The notes under the pieces were generated by a model. It was not told where the DNA came from, ran no database searches, and worked only from the letters and a program-made list of their open reading frames with translations. Of a stretch of DNA of 64,000 nt, positions 32,140-45,007 are shown in pieces; within the stretch, counting starts at the first letter, position 1, and each line of letters begins with the position of its first letter. The DNA is taken from positions 189,605-253,604 of the forward strand of contig CAMXCT020002068.1 of the NCBI GenBank assembly GCA_947184155.2, written 5' to 3'. This DNA comes from Cladocopium goreaui (lineage: Eukaryota > Sar > Dinophyceae > Suessiales > Symbiodiniaceae). Both the position numbers and the translations under genes were made by a program.

Positions 32140-35100
32140 ACCACTGGGTCTCCCGAGCTGGGAGGCTTCCCGCTCGCGCTGCGCCAGGTATCCCCGGCAT
32201 TGCCTTTGATGATTTTTGATGGGGCTCAAGTTGTGTCAAGTTGATGTGTTTTTTTTCTGCAAAAGATTTCTAAAACGGAAAGTGCTGGGAATGGCTCAGA
32301 GAAATGGCTCATGTGAATGGGATGAATGGGATGAATATGAGAACTTGAAACTTAAACTGGCCATTGGGAAAATGGCCACATAAATCCAATAAACTCCAAG
32401 GTCAAGACACGATCGCTACATGGTGACCGTGACACAGTTGCAAGCAAGTCATATGGCGGTCCCTAATCTGCCAGAATTAGTCTCCCCAAACTCAACCAGC
32501 ATCATTTGTCTCACGTCAATCTATTCTATTTGTATTATACTATGCACATCCAAAAATAAACATTCACTATCATAGTATAATAGTATACACATATATTTAC
32601 ACTACAGTTATACACATTATTATTTGTAACATTGTAAGTTTTACTATTATAATCTATTATATGTAGCTATTATATAGTGTAAAAACATGTAAAAGCCGTA
32701 TAGTTGCATACCAGGTACTATACCCCGCCAAGACACGTCAGCTCTCGATCCAAACGCAGGATCTCGGCGTCGCGTTCCGCCACCTGGGATGGTGCCATGG
32801 GCTGGGACATCCCGGCCTGACTATCAAAGGGAACGGTTATTATATTGAGGACATGATAATATAATAATACATATAATAATACATATAACAATACATATAA
32901 CAATACATGTATATAAATCATAGTGATACTTTCCATAGATATGATGAATTCTTATTACTCACGAACATGATATCGACCATAAAAGGATACTAGAAGTATT
33001 CACCATTACAATCCAGTACCATTATCGCTGGGATTGTGAAGGGGGAAACCATTGATCATGATAGATTATTTCCCATTGACAGATCCTAAGATAGCTGCCT
33101 TGGGGCTCGAACATGGGGTACCAATATTGACCCACATGCTGGTCAGCTTTGTTGAAACTCAACCATCCAATTTTCGCTTAGGACATTGCTAAACATTTTG
33201 ACCTGTGAGATGCCCTACGCCGTCCTCTGCAATTCAAAAACTGGATCTCATCTTCCGTGGCTGGATTGTGTTACCCATATATATATATATAAATCTACCA
33301 ATCATGAGCACCAGAAACCAAGAAAGTCGTTCAAGATGGAGGTGTTTGAACTCCTTCAAATATACGGTGGTGTGGCCCGAACCTCAGCCGTCTGCGTCAA
33401 GATGGTCATCCAGTACTGTAATTTGTGGGTGAAAATAATTCTAACCATCTTCAATGCACACTCTTTTTGAAGACAATATCATGCCAGCGTCCCAATAAAG
33501 CCTTACAGTCCAAAGAATCCAAATTGGTATCATCATAATTTTGGACTGACCTCTACTTTTGAGGCCGAAATCCAAAATTGGTATGCCACCTTTATTCCAA
33601 CAGCTCCACCCCAGTCATCCTATTCAGCACCTGCTCCTCTGCCCGCGACACCCGATTGGCCAACAACTGCTGGGTGTGGCTCAGTTCCTGTCCCCCCACT
33701 GCTAGGGGATGGAGAATCGGAGAATCCATTTCCGCAATATTTTATGGCCATAAATTCCTGCAAGTTGTGGCATGATTTCCTGGTTTTCTCAATGCATGTT
33801 TTGGTTTTCACTTCTGGGAGTACTCATGCATCATAGTCTGCTGTATTCTGAGAGTGCTGAGAGTGCTGAGATTTGAAACTCACGTAACTGATTATGACAA
33901 TCACAGATATATTGGGTAGTGTAAGCCCATAATATCCCATATAATTCATATAATAATCAGCCAACAGTAACAGGGGTTTTGCAGCCACTGCTGTGACCAT
34001 AATCCCGTTCATAATTGACTATAATCGTCTCGTGACTCATATACTCCCTTCACCCCAATATTAAACGTCCCCCCTCCCAAAAAATAAAACCTAGGGGTAG
34101 TTTTTATTATTAGGGGGTCTTCAATAATCGGGGGATTAGTTTTCCCCTAAAAAAATAATTTAAAACCTTATTTAAACAAAAACTAAAATGGTCGATTTCA
34201 AAATCAATTGAACTCCCTTTTATAATCCAATTAAAATAGTGTCAAACATTGGATTTCGAAGCTAAAACCTTGATAAAAAATCTGATTTGTTTGATTTTAA
34301 CAAACAGACCCTAAGGGGGTAGAACCTTCAAATGGACCTTGATTTTTAAATAACTTGTTTTCTAAAGGGAATCAATTAAAAGTCAAATTGACCAATCTGA
34401 AATTTCCAAAAAAAATAATCTAGGGTAGTCTTTATTGTTTAGGGGGGTTAGTAATAGGGAGAAGGGATTAATCATCATTCCCATATCTGTATATACATAT
34501 ATTATCACATCATATATTCCATGTAGATTATTCCATATATTCCCATATATATATATATTCCCATCATGTATCCCACATATATATATATACCGTATATATA
34601 TATATCATATATATATCTCGCCACAATGGTCCTTTTGAGATTTGCTGTAACCATTTCATCCTCCGATTTTTTCCGACCTGCGCCAGCTTCTCGTCGCTGC
34701 GCCGGATGGCCTCACGCCGCGCCGCCTGCCGCGTGGCAGATTAAGATGAATTTTAATATGATTAATGGGGATATGAATGGCAGTTAATAAGTCTACATGG
34801 TGTATATATATATATTATAAGAAGAAGAATGATGATAATAATAATATAACTATATATATATAATCATAATATGATTGATGAATGGGCTTCCTTCCAATAA
34901 ATTTGCAGAACAAGATGGTTTTTCCACAGGAAAATTGATCTACATTGATCCACAAATGGCGGATTGTCCATCTGTTGACTGGAGAGTCAGCAACAAAGTC
35001 GGGCGATTCACCCCCAACAAAATGGATTGATATATTGATATTCATTCAGGATTCAGGAATGCAGGTTGTTTCACCTGAAACTTTTTGGACATATACCACA

Positions 35101-38100
35101 CCAACAAAGTAAGATGTCTCAAAGCCAGAGTAACCAACAAAGTCGAGCGATTGAGGCAGAGCAACCAACAAAGTAAGATATCCCCATTAAGTCATATTAA
35201 CTCCCCATCATTTGCTGGTTTATGTTGGTTTACCATCCAATACCATCCAGTAATCACACATGGCATTTTCAGCCCCATAAGTTGGGATGTAACCCCTATA
35301 GCTATGGTGATATATCCAAAATAGCAACTGGAACTGCACTTCCAACATCTTCCAAATAGCCGCGTTTGAGTACCAGAGGGTAGTAATATCATCGTAGTAT
35401 CCATCAAATTCCCATTTTGGGTTCCCATTTGGGGTTCACAATCTGTGACTCCAAATGGACCACCTCTTCGGTTCGCTTCACTTCGTCCGCTTCTTTCCGC
35501 GCCTGGGTGCAGCAGAACAAGGGAGCTGGGATGACCACAGCGGGTATAGACTGATGTTGGTCATGTTCAAATTGGAAACCTACTACTGAATCTATTTTGA
35601 AATATAGCGGTATCTAAACGGTATCAATGTCAAACCGTTCATCGTTTGAAACTTGAAACCTATGATTGACTTCATGCAGATTTAATAAATGAAATCAGGG
35701 AACCACCTTTTTGGGAATGCAGTAGCTGGGTATGGTTACAACGTCATTTCGCTCCGCAAGGCCGGCAAGGCCGGCAAGGCTGATGCCCGGCGATGCCCGG
35801 CGATGCCCCGTGGTTATCTAAGTTGGTTTATAACTAGGCTGTCTCTGGCATATGGTGTGATATAGTGGGAGCATGTGGGAACATCTATAGTTGGGGTTTA
35901 TAAACCATCTAATAAACTATTTAATATAATCATCTAATGTTTATAAACCATCTATAGTACCAGTTCCGCAGCATCTCCCTATATCCCCCATGACCCAACC
36001 GCCAGGCTGCCCGGACGGAGGACAGGGACTCCCGGGCGCGGTAGAGCTCCACTTCCGTCTCTTGGAGCTTCCCACGTTCCTGAGCTGAGGATCTGAAGTC
36101 CTGGTTTCTGTGTTAGTTTTGTGGGGATATCTAGTGGGGAGATATATAAATATATATGTATTGTGTATGATTATAACTACTATTATTACTATTATTATTG
36201 TTATTATTATGTTGTATAAGAAATATATATATATTATAGACAAAGAGAGATAAAGAGAGGGAGGGAATCGTAATATAATACGGATATTTGCATGGGGTGG
36301 TCATGAACCAAACTTGAGGACGCTGACAATTAACAAGCTGGTGGTTTCAACCCCACCAAAAATAGGTGTGAGGGAAGGAACTGAAATGGAGGTCTAGATG
36401 GATTTGGACAACTCAAAAACAGCATTTTACCAATTAAAACAGTCCAACCATGTAGAATTTCTATGAATTTATTGTGACCCTTGTGCATCATTCGCAGCAT
36501 CTCTGGAGTGCAGCAAAGGCTCCGTCAGCAGGGCGCTCTGTGTCTCCTGCAAACGCTTCTGCATTTCAGAGGCCTGGCCCGCAGTCGGAGGCCAGGGCGG
36601 TGACTAATTTCGAATGGGGCAATGCTTGCAAGTCTTTAATGCACTGCAGTGGGCAAAACCAAATCAGTGGTTCTAGGGAAGTTCTACCATGTTCAAAACG
36701 GCCACTAGACTCATTACATACTAATCATTACATACTAATGGTTTCACAAAATCGCGCAATCCACCAATCAGTCTCATAAACCAGAAGGCTAAAACCAAGC
36801 CGAAAGAACAGCATGACTCTGTGACATAATTGGTGTTGGTATGATTTTGCGGACGGTCGTCCAGCATTTCTTGAACAGTCTTGCAAATGGATGGCTAATC
36901 ATCGCGCTTGTAAATTCCAGCATCGGGTCATCAGATTGCAAGTAGGCTGGAAACTGGCTGAAACAATGGTTACTGCGTCAGGTCGTTGTGTTTATTTTTG
37001 GCTAATTGTACTCTCAGCTTGGGTTTTTCAGATTCTCATGTTTGGGTATATGGAATTGGGCTCACATTGCAATGGGCTGTGGGGATCATCTATGTATTTC
37101 ATTGCTCAAACTTAGGTAACCTGCAAAGATGCAAGGCCAAGATTGAAACATGACCAACTCATGCAGTTGGGTCTTACGTTTTGACCGATGTATTCATTCC
37201 CCCGCTGATTGTCTGCTAAGTTATATACCATCATCTTTGCCATTTGGATCCCTGGCGAGCTTTCGATCAGCTACAGCTACACTCCACATAACCTATTTGT
37301 TGAAGGAATGGCACAAGTCTTACGCCCATTATTGTTGTGCAAAATTGCATACTATATATACATAATATATATACAATATATATATACACAATACATATAT
37401 ATATATATACACAATACATATATATATATATGTTCTATACAATATATTTATATACAATATATATTTATATATATACAACATATATATACACAATATATTT
37501 ATATACAATATATTTATATATATTTACAATATATATATATATAGTATATAAATATATTGTGTCAATATATATATATTGTATATATATATACAATATCAAT
37601 ATATATATACGGGTTTTGATCAAAATTTCTTTATCCGGGAACGGCCATTCTTCGCGAATAAAAATGTTACTTCCGCGAAACTTTCGCGAACTCCATGTTC
37701 ATCTGTCGCGGGGCCCATGTTGGCCAACAACACCTCTTATGAAGATTCGTTCACCCCAGAGAATCACGGATCACTTCTTGATATAGCCTTTTAAACATGC
37801 AGCTAGCATCACGGAATCCCTTCTCAGGGCAGATTGTTGCTGACTAGGTTTTTTTGGCAAGGTTTACTGGCCCACCCCCTTCAACATGCACTTTGACTTT
37901 CGCCCGCTCTTTCGCATAACTTTCGCGGAACTTTCGCGAAAATATCCCTATTCACAGACCCCGGCCATCAGCAGCGGGTGCATTGAAGGAAAAGCGAACA
38001 CCAGGGGCCTTGGTGTTTGGCTCTCGCAAAGCCTCACTTTTGGAAACTTGGCTGCTGCATGTGGATCTTGTTTCTTGAGGCTTCAAAAAGCATCATCACG

Positions 38101-41100
38101 GCAGGTGCAAGGATGTGCTTCATGACCATGGCACTTGGCTGTCGCGAAGCCTCGCCTTTGGAAGCTCGGCTGCTACCTATGAAGGATGTGATTGTCCACA
38201 AGCACCACCACACAGGGAACTGAACCAGAAACAAACCGAAATTCTCTAGTGCCCTTCTCCTGCCGGACCCCGGGCGGCAGTGGGTGGCAGCCCTTTACAT
38301 AATGATTATAATATCCAACTTTCGCGAAACTTTCGCGAAAAAAAATGTTACTTTCGCGAACTCGGAAAACAACCTTCGCGAGGGTTTCCAACATAACATG
38401 CACGGCTTTCGCAATTAAAAAACTCCTTACAAGGACCTTTAGATCGATCGCCATATATATTGTATATATATATTGTATATATATATTATTATATTATATA
38501 TATATTAAATATATTATATTATATATATATTGTATATATATATACATAAACAATATATATATATATAATAATATAAATATATATCTACAATAAAATATAA
38601 ATATATATATATACAATGTTACAATAATATATATATATACACTATATATATATAATGTATATATGTATAAAATAATATATATATATATATACATCCAATA
38701 TATATATATATATATACATCCAATATATACCAAGACCCTCCAATGATACATTTATTTGTGTATCGATTTTATTTTGCTCGTGCTGTGGATTTTCGCGCGT
38801 TTGCAAAAAACTGCTCTTTTGCAGAAAAATGCTCGAGGGGGCTCATTCCTTCCCCATTGTCAGTTGGATTTGTTACAGTTTTTGAATTTGCGACTTTTTG
38901 CACTTTTTTGCGGATATTTGCGGCTTTTTTGCGCAAATTTTCGCTCGAACTAGTGTCGCATCAAAGCAAACAATTCCTGTTTTCAGTCGAGCTCGGGAAG
39001 CCAAGAGAAAATAGATCGAACTCAGGAAAATTGCTCGGATCAGAAATTTGCGCTACGAACTGGAAAAAGTGTATCGAGTTGTCGATTTCTTTATCGAATG
39101 ACCATAGGGGCAAAAAAAAGTGCTACGTTGGAAGGTCCTGGTATATATATATAATAATAATAATTAATAATAATAATAATATATATATGCAATATATATA
39201 TGCAATATATATATATGCAATAATATGTATAATATACAATATGTAATATAATATATCATACTAAATATAGGTATAACATAATATATATATATACACTAGT
39301 ATACGCATACTGATATGTGTAAAATATATGCAAATTTCCCAGTGCCTTGCTTCAAGACCAAGTGCCCTCCTTCCCCAACGCACCTTCTCAGAGGAGTTGT
39401 CTTCGCGCTTCTGCACCTTCTCCACCGTCAGTCCGCGCTCATCCGCCAGCGTCTGCAGTCTCAGCACGTCCTCTGGATGTGTGACCCATGGCGGCTTCAA
39501 AAACCACGGTTCCAAGGCGACTCAGAGCCATGGGTAGTGCTTTCACAACAACAAAAAACTTTCAACATGACCATCCAATGTTTAATGTTGGTGAAGGAAA
39601 CTGGCTCTGATAAACACTTGTAAAGAGGGATAATCTTAGATCACTCCAAACACAACTACAATGTATCAGGTTTTTAGACCCAATGAATACATATGCTTAT
39701 TTTAAGGAAAATCCACAACTAGCGTTCAAATATATTCAAACCACATGGCCCGTGTATGCTACTACTGAATTATATCTACCTGAATCTAATTAGTCTTTGT
39801 TCTTCAAACACCTACGATTGTCCATGACGTCCCATTTGGTTTCCTGAAATGGTGGCACGCCAAGTCACCATGGGTTTCAATACTAAAACCCCATTTTTTT
39901 TTTCAGGACCCCAAGTCACCGTCCTGCCGCAGTCGCGATGCCTCGGCCAGATGCTGCTGCACCTGCGCCGAGAGATTCTGAGGACCCCAACGCCTCTCTG
40001 AACAGAAATGTAAACATTGAGAGAAACAATAATATTGAATCCATTGTTAAAGAATGTTGTACAAATAGATATTTGTCATGTCCAAATCTTCCACAATTAT
40101 TTGTGGTGAGCGGATTATAAATAGCACAATCATTAGGCTGATCTGCCTCTTAAAGGAGATAGGCACAACTAGGTCTGGCTAACCCTTGAGCTCACCACAT
40201 CATGCTGATTCTTTTGGGAACATGGCCATGCTCAATGATCATATCAGCTAGGAATGTCTCAAAACTGGGGTACCATGGGGTACCATGGGGTACCCTTTGG
40301 GCACTGTCATGTTGACAAGGTGCACTTAGCCGACCGAATGGGGCTATATGTTTCCTCTAAACATTGGAGAAACTATTTGGCCGCTCATCATAAGTGGGTG
40401 TAACCCCAGATACCACTGGACTAAGCGCATGTACGCTGCTTATAAGGTTAGAACATGCTATAACCCAATGATGGCTGGGATGATCAACTAACCAACCCAA
40501 ATGGTATTTGAAACGATGGCAACGCCAAAGAAATCGGGACCCACACCTGCGACTCCAGAATGCAGACCTTTTCCTCCCGCGGCTTTGGCTTTGTTAGTGC
40601 GGCAGCCGACAGCGCTCGGGAGCGCGCCAGGAAATAATACATATAATAAGCAACGATGTATTCCTGTATTACACTTCATGAGTATAATGTTGTGCGCCCA
40701 TCCGGTTTCTCTGTATTTTGTTTGCGATTAATTATACGTGTTCTTACAACTGCCAGATAAACATAGACAAACCATGTTATTTATGGCCGGATGGATTCTT
40801 GTGAGTTGAGCATGCAGTACGTATAATGCATTGCATTCATATAAAGACAATACATCAACTCAAATGAACGTGAGGTTGGAGGTTTTTTTTACCCATATTT
40901 AAGTTCTGGTACGTTCACCATCCTAAATCGATGTCATTTGGGTTCCCAATGCTTCTGCATCTAGGTTATTGCGAATAGTTTGGTCGCAAGATATTCTTCG
41001 CAAAAGAAGTGGAATGAATGGAGATTAAAACAGCAAATTGCCAGGACTTCAAAGAGATATAAACATGAAACACCATCCAAAATGGGAATTCTGACAGTGA

Positions 41101-42105
41101 TATTGCTATGGGTGAAAATTGGCACCACCAACCAAAATGGATGGTTAATAAGGTTAATATTAAAACGACCAACATCTACGTGTCCATCACGTGTCGTCAA
41201 TTTTCATGGATTGCCCTTTACGCTGAGGCCATGTTTGCCCGACTCCCATGGCCGCCATGGCTGCCATGGCCGCCATGGCCCTGTCTCCTTCAACTGGTGC
41301 TCCAGTCTCACCTTCTCATCCAACTTCTCTTGAAGACTCTTCACCTGATGGGGACCCTGGCCCAAGGTGCCGAAACTGACACGGGTGGCTTCGTCATTTT
41401 GAATCGTCATTTTAGATCATAATGAATCATAATGAATCATCACTTTGATTTAAGACTATTTGGGGGGAACATCGAAAGATGTTCCAAAGCACCAACCACA
41501 AAACTGATGCTTAACCCCCGAAGGAAGGAAGTTGGTTGCTCCTCTCAAAGAGTACTATGATTCCAGTCGCTGCATAGCATTAATTCCAGTAGGTGCTGTA
41601 CATAATAATCACACCCGGCCAGGTCATTGACCAACACCATTGGGGATGCGAACTAACGAAGCATGGGAGTAACTCATTATGGCAATGACGACGAAGTGGT
41701 TCATGGGAACAGTAGCAGGAAACCACCACTTTTGGATAGCAACAGTATTGCTATACCATGGTTTTCCTTCTCCCATAAATGAGCTCAATGAATTTGCTAG
41801 GAAGTTCGTCCCTTTTGTTCATGTATGGTCAAACATTTGACCTCCGAGCCAACTGGTTTCACCAACTGAAATGTGGATATAAATGGACGGAAGTGGTTGG
41901 CAACTGGTTTATAGCCATGATAACTTTTGTAATGCAGCGATGAATGCATCAAGTTAAGGGACTTACAATCAGCGGTTTTCTTAAGAGTTACTTGACTGAG
42001 TTCCTCCTCAAGCCCTTCCCTCACGAACCCATCAACCCCCCCATGCTGCATCTCTTTTCTTCCGCAGCCCCTCCAGTGCGAAGAGTCCCTCACCTAAGTT
42101 GGCTG
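32140..42105 (-). CDS. Putative coiled-coil protein encoded by many mini-exons
   Basis: A series of GC-rich minus-strand islands encode charged helical peptides rich in E, K, R, Q, A and L. Best-defined exons: 41344-about 41285 (VKSLQEKLDEKVRLEHQLKE), 39977-39924 (NLSAQVQQHLAEASRLRQ), 39470-39384 (LRLQTLADERGLTVEKVQKR), 36573-about 36500 (ASEMQKRLQETQSALL), 36083-about 36000 (QERGKLQETEVELYRARESL), 35502-35464 (ARKEADEVKRTEE), 34725-34678 (AARREAIRRSDEKLAQ), 33687-33631 (ELSHTQQLLANRVSRAEEQ), 32783-32724 (VAERDAEILRLDRELTCLGG) and one starting 32178 (REREASQLGRP). Six of them are exact codon multiples of 39-87 nt in phase 0, with AG acceptors and GT or GA donors. The 5' member near 42105-42056 (NLGEGLFALEGLRKKRDA) can join in phase to the helicase exons upstream, so this may be the tail of that gene. 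Specific function is unknown; a structural or scaffolding coiled coil is inferred. Some exons are surely missing. Confidence 0.5.
34480..34625. repeat. TATA-rich tract (TATATATCCCATATA type)
   Basis: Imperfect TATATA runs separated by TTCCCATC or TCCCACA words, intronic within the coiled-coil gene. Similar but shorter TA tracts lie at 34800-34870 and 36140-36240. Confidence 0.85.
37350..37610. repeat. (TATA)n tract with TACACAATA spacers
   Basis: About 260 bp of TATATA runs with short ACAATA/TACACA interruptions. The Tyr/Ile-rich open frames across it are artefacts. Confidence 0.9.
37651..38360. other. Cluster of palindromic TTCGCGAA words
   Basis: Six exact TTCGCGAA octamers occur at 37651, 37683, 37933, 38321, 38332 and 38353, with one-mismatch variants at about 37671 and 37922. 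The phrase AAAATGTTACTT(C/T)CGCGAA occurs twice (about 37661 and 38343). Between them, 38010-38075 and 38125-38180 carry a diverged duplication (TTGGCT-TCGC-AAGCCTC-CTTTTGGAA). No coding gene is recognised. Confidence 0.75.
38455..38730. repeat. (TATA)n tract with TATATTGTATATA units
   Basis: About 275 bp of near-pure A/T dinucleotide repeat, including two adjacent ATACATCCAATATATA units near the right end. Intronic. Confidence 0.9.
39140..39300. repeat. AT repeat tract with AATAATAAT and TATGCAATATA units
   Basis: Simple A/T repeat between two putative coding mini-exon zones; no gene signal. Confidence 0.85.
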
Positions 42106-43346
42106 CAAATCCTCCGAACTGTCACATCCAACTCTTCCAACCCTGGCGCGACAGCACACTGGGGTAAGAGGTCGACTCAATTGGTGTACCAAAGGGCGTA
42201 TAAGTTCTGAATTCCTTTGCAGTACAAGAAACTTGGCGGAGTGCACAAAGGGGGTTCCGACATGTTCACTTCTTTGTTGGGAATCTTCTCAGTCATGTAA
42301 TGTCATCTACTTACTGGTGGATATCCGCTAGCATCTTGAACTACCGAACCATCAAGGGGTGATAAACCTACCAATTTTGAAGGATAAAGCGAAACTTTGG
42401 ATGCTATCTGATTCTCTCGAGCTACCCAGAAGTGATGGCCGTTGAAGTGAAAAACTGCAAAGAAGTATCATTTTGACAGGTCAGCAATATCTGGCCAAAG
42501 TATGCGTATTAATATATAAATACACTCAAAGGCAAAACGGCAAAAGTCCTTGCCATGTATGCTGGGAAAACTAGATCACCATGTAAACGCGCGCCAGGTC
42601 CCTTGTACCCCATGTAAACGCCACATTCAAAAAGACTTCCGCCTTACTTTCCCGTGGCCCTCAGGAACTGCGAGGCAAACCCTGCAATATGCAATTTCCC
42701 GATAAACTTCTTAACCGGCATTCCCCCTCAAGGTGGGCTGCGGAAGTTACAGAAAAAGTAATTACGCCAGCGTAGACCCGAGATAGCAAAACACATCTAG
42801 ATAACAAATCATCTAAACATATTACCAATTTTAGAATTCACAAATCACCACCTACACACCTGAATCGCAACGACTTCCTAAAATTGTTCCGCCAAGCTTT
42901 CACCAACGGGAGTATATATAGCGATATGTGTTTCCTCATTTCTGAAGCAGTGAACTTTGCTCGCTCTTCTGCGAACCCTTCACTAAACAAATATGGTCAG
43001 AGGATGCTATGTAAATCCATTAATCCACTACTTCTGATCTGTTCTGTCTGTATGACCTGTTTTGTTGTTCAAAGCCTTCTGTCTGTCGATTGTGTCACCT
43101 CTAAACTTTCTACACGTCCCAACCAAATTAAACTCCTGTCGAGATGCAACGTGGGTTCACTGTAACATCGCTTTCTACAAGAAGAAATTAATTATCCAAA
43201 AACAATTTTGAAGAGGGTTCCAAGTTACGGTTCCAACTTACTTTTCATTGGGTAAAACCCTCAATTGTTAATCCAACCTAGAGCACAGACCAAATACGCT
43301 GTTGGATACCTGTTGGGAATTTAAAATTTAGTATGGCGAAATGGTA

Positions 43347-44966
43347 TCACATCCCCAAAAGAAGACTAACCACCCCCAAGAAAAATCTGGTGATCTTAAA
43401 ATGGTTCATACTATCTTCGCTCCAGCCACCCTTCTCCGCCTGCGGTTTGCGTATATTGCCAACAGGGCCATCCTGGCCGCATCCCTCTGCCAGGGCCACC
43501 AGTTCTGGCGGGACCTCCGCGGCGATTTGTGCAGCGCCGCTTGTGGAAGCCAAGGAATGGCCCGTCGTTTTTAGTTTTTACGGCAAAAATTCACATGGAA
43601 GCCATGCTGTGCAACACATGTTGTGAGAAACGATGCATCTCGTCACGTCAATTTTTTCCTGTTTGATTCTTTATCAAGGGTCGCTGGTGTTAGATGGCCA
43701 CATTCAATGGGAAAAAATCATCCTCTAAACCCATTTGTTAACTGTTTTTGGGGGTCCATCGTAAATTTGGGGGGTGTAACCAAAGATTGGAAATCCACGG
43801 ACAAAAATGTTTTTTAAAGCAGCAACAGTTTCAGATCCAATCAAACAGGTGGAGAAACGTCGGCCAATTGGGGAATGCACTGTGATGCATTCTGGCAATC
43901 TTCAGATTGGCATCGCAATGGAAAATCCCTATTCCTGATAGGTCAATGTCCGATGCAGGTACCTACAATGAGGGTACTGCGTTTATAATGTTTATAGATA
44001 TATAGGGCCATATTTTGAGAGGATATTCCCTTACACAGCCTCTACATAGATCTTGCATATGGTACCTCCCATTTAGGTCCCTCAAATGCTTCCTGACAAA
44101 CCAGTTTTTTTCCCAATAAAAATTAGTTGACGAACCCAACTGTACAAATAGCCATTCCAACCCCAACAATTAGCCTAGTTGTGACCCAACCTACCCATCG
44201 TTTGCAGGCCCCTTGTCGAGGACTTTCATCCAAAATTGTCCAAAGTCGGGCCTCTTGACCAGATTGCTCCAAGACGTCCACTAGTTTCCTGAAACCGAAC
44301 TGTGGATAGGATTTGTTTCAGGTGGCATTGGGTGATACTCTCTCTCTCTCTCTCGTAAATTACCAGTAGTGCCGCGCAAGGCGGCGGCGGAAGATTGAAA
44401 GATGGGACACCTACAGAACAGGTATTGTTGTGATGCATGGATGGCAGATCGAAGCCACTGATGGACGAGACGGAAACGTGGTTGAGGTTCTGAGTCTCTC
44501 TCTTTCTATATCTCTATGTTTCTGTGTCTCTGTGTCTCTCTCTAGTTTTTTTCTTTTCATCGATCTGTCTGCCTGCCTATCGTTTATCCATTTTGCCGAC
44601 GATCTATCTCGATCTCTTTATCTCTCTCGCTCTTGCTCGCGCTCTTGCTCTCTCTCTCTCTCTCTTTTTTCTATGTCCCTGTCCTTTTTCATTTATCTTC
44701 CAAGGATCGATCTATCGATCTATCCATCCATCCATCCATCCATCTTATCTATCTATCTATCTACCTATCTATCTATCTACCTATCTATCTATCTATCTAT
44801 CTATCCATCTATCCATCTATCCATCTATCCATCTATCCATCTATCCATCTATCCATCTATCCATCTATCCATCTATCCATCGATCCATCTATCCATCTAT
44901 CCATCTATCCATCTATCCATCTATCCATCTATCCATCTATCCATCTATCCATCTATCCATCTATCC

Positions 44967-45007
<41 letters not shown>

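Noticed and set aside
32205-32240. TTTTTGATGGGGCTCAAG as a relict dinoflagellate spliced leader
   Set aside because: Only the last eight bases match the leader end, and no adjacent second relict or acceptor supports it.
38743-39140. Plus-strand open frame of about 130 codons
   Set aside because: The stretch is rich in TTTTGCG-like words and lies among TA repeats; no motif, and no minus-strand style exon limits.
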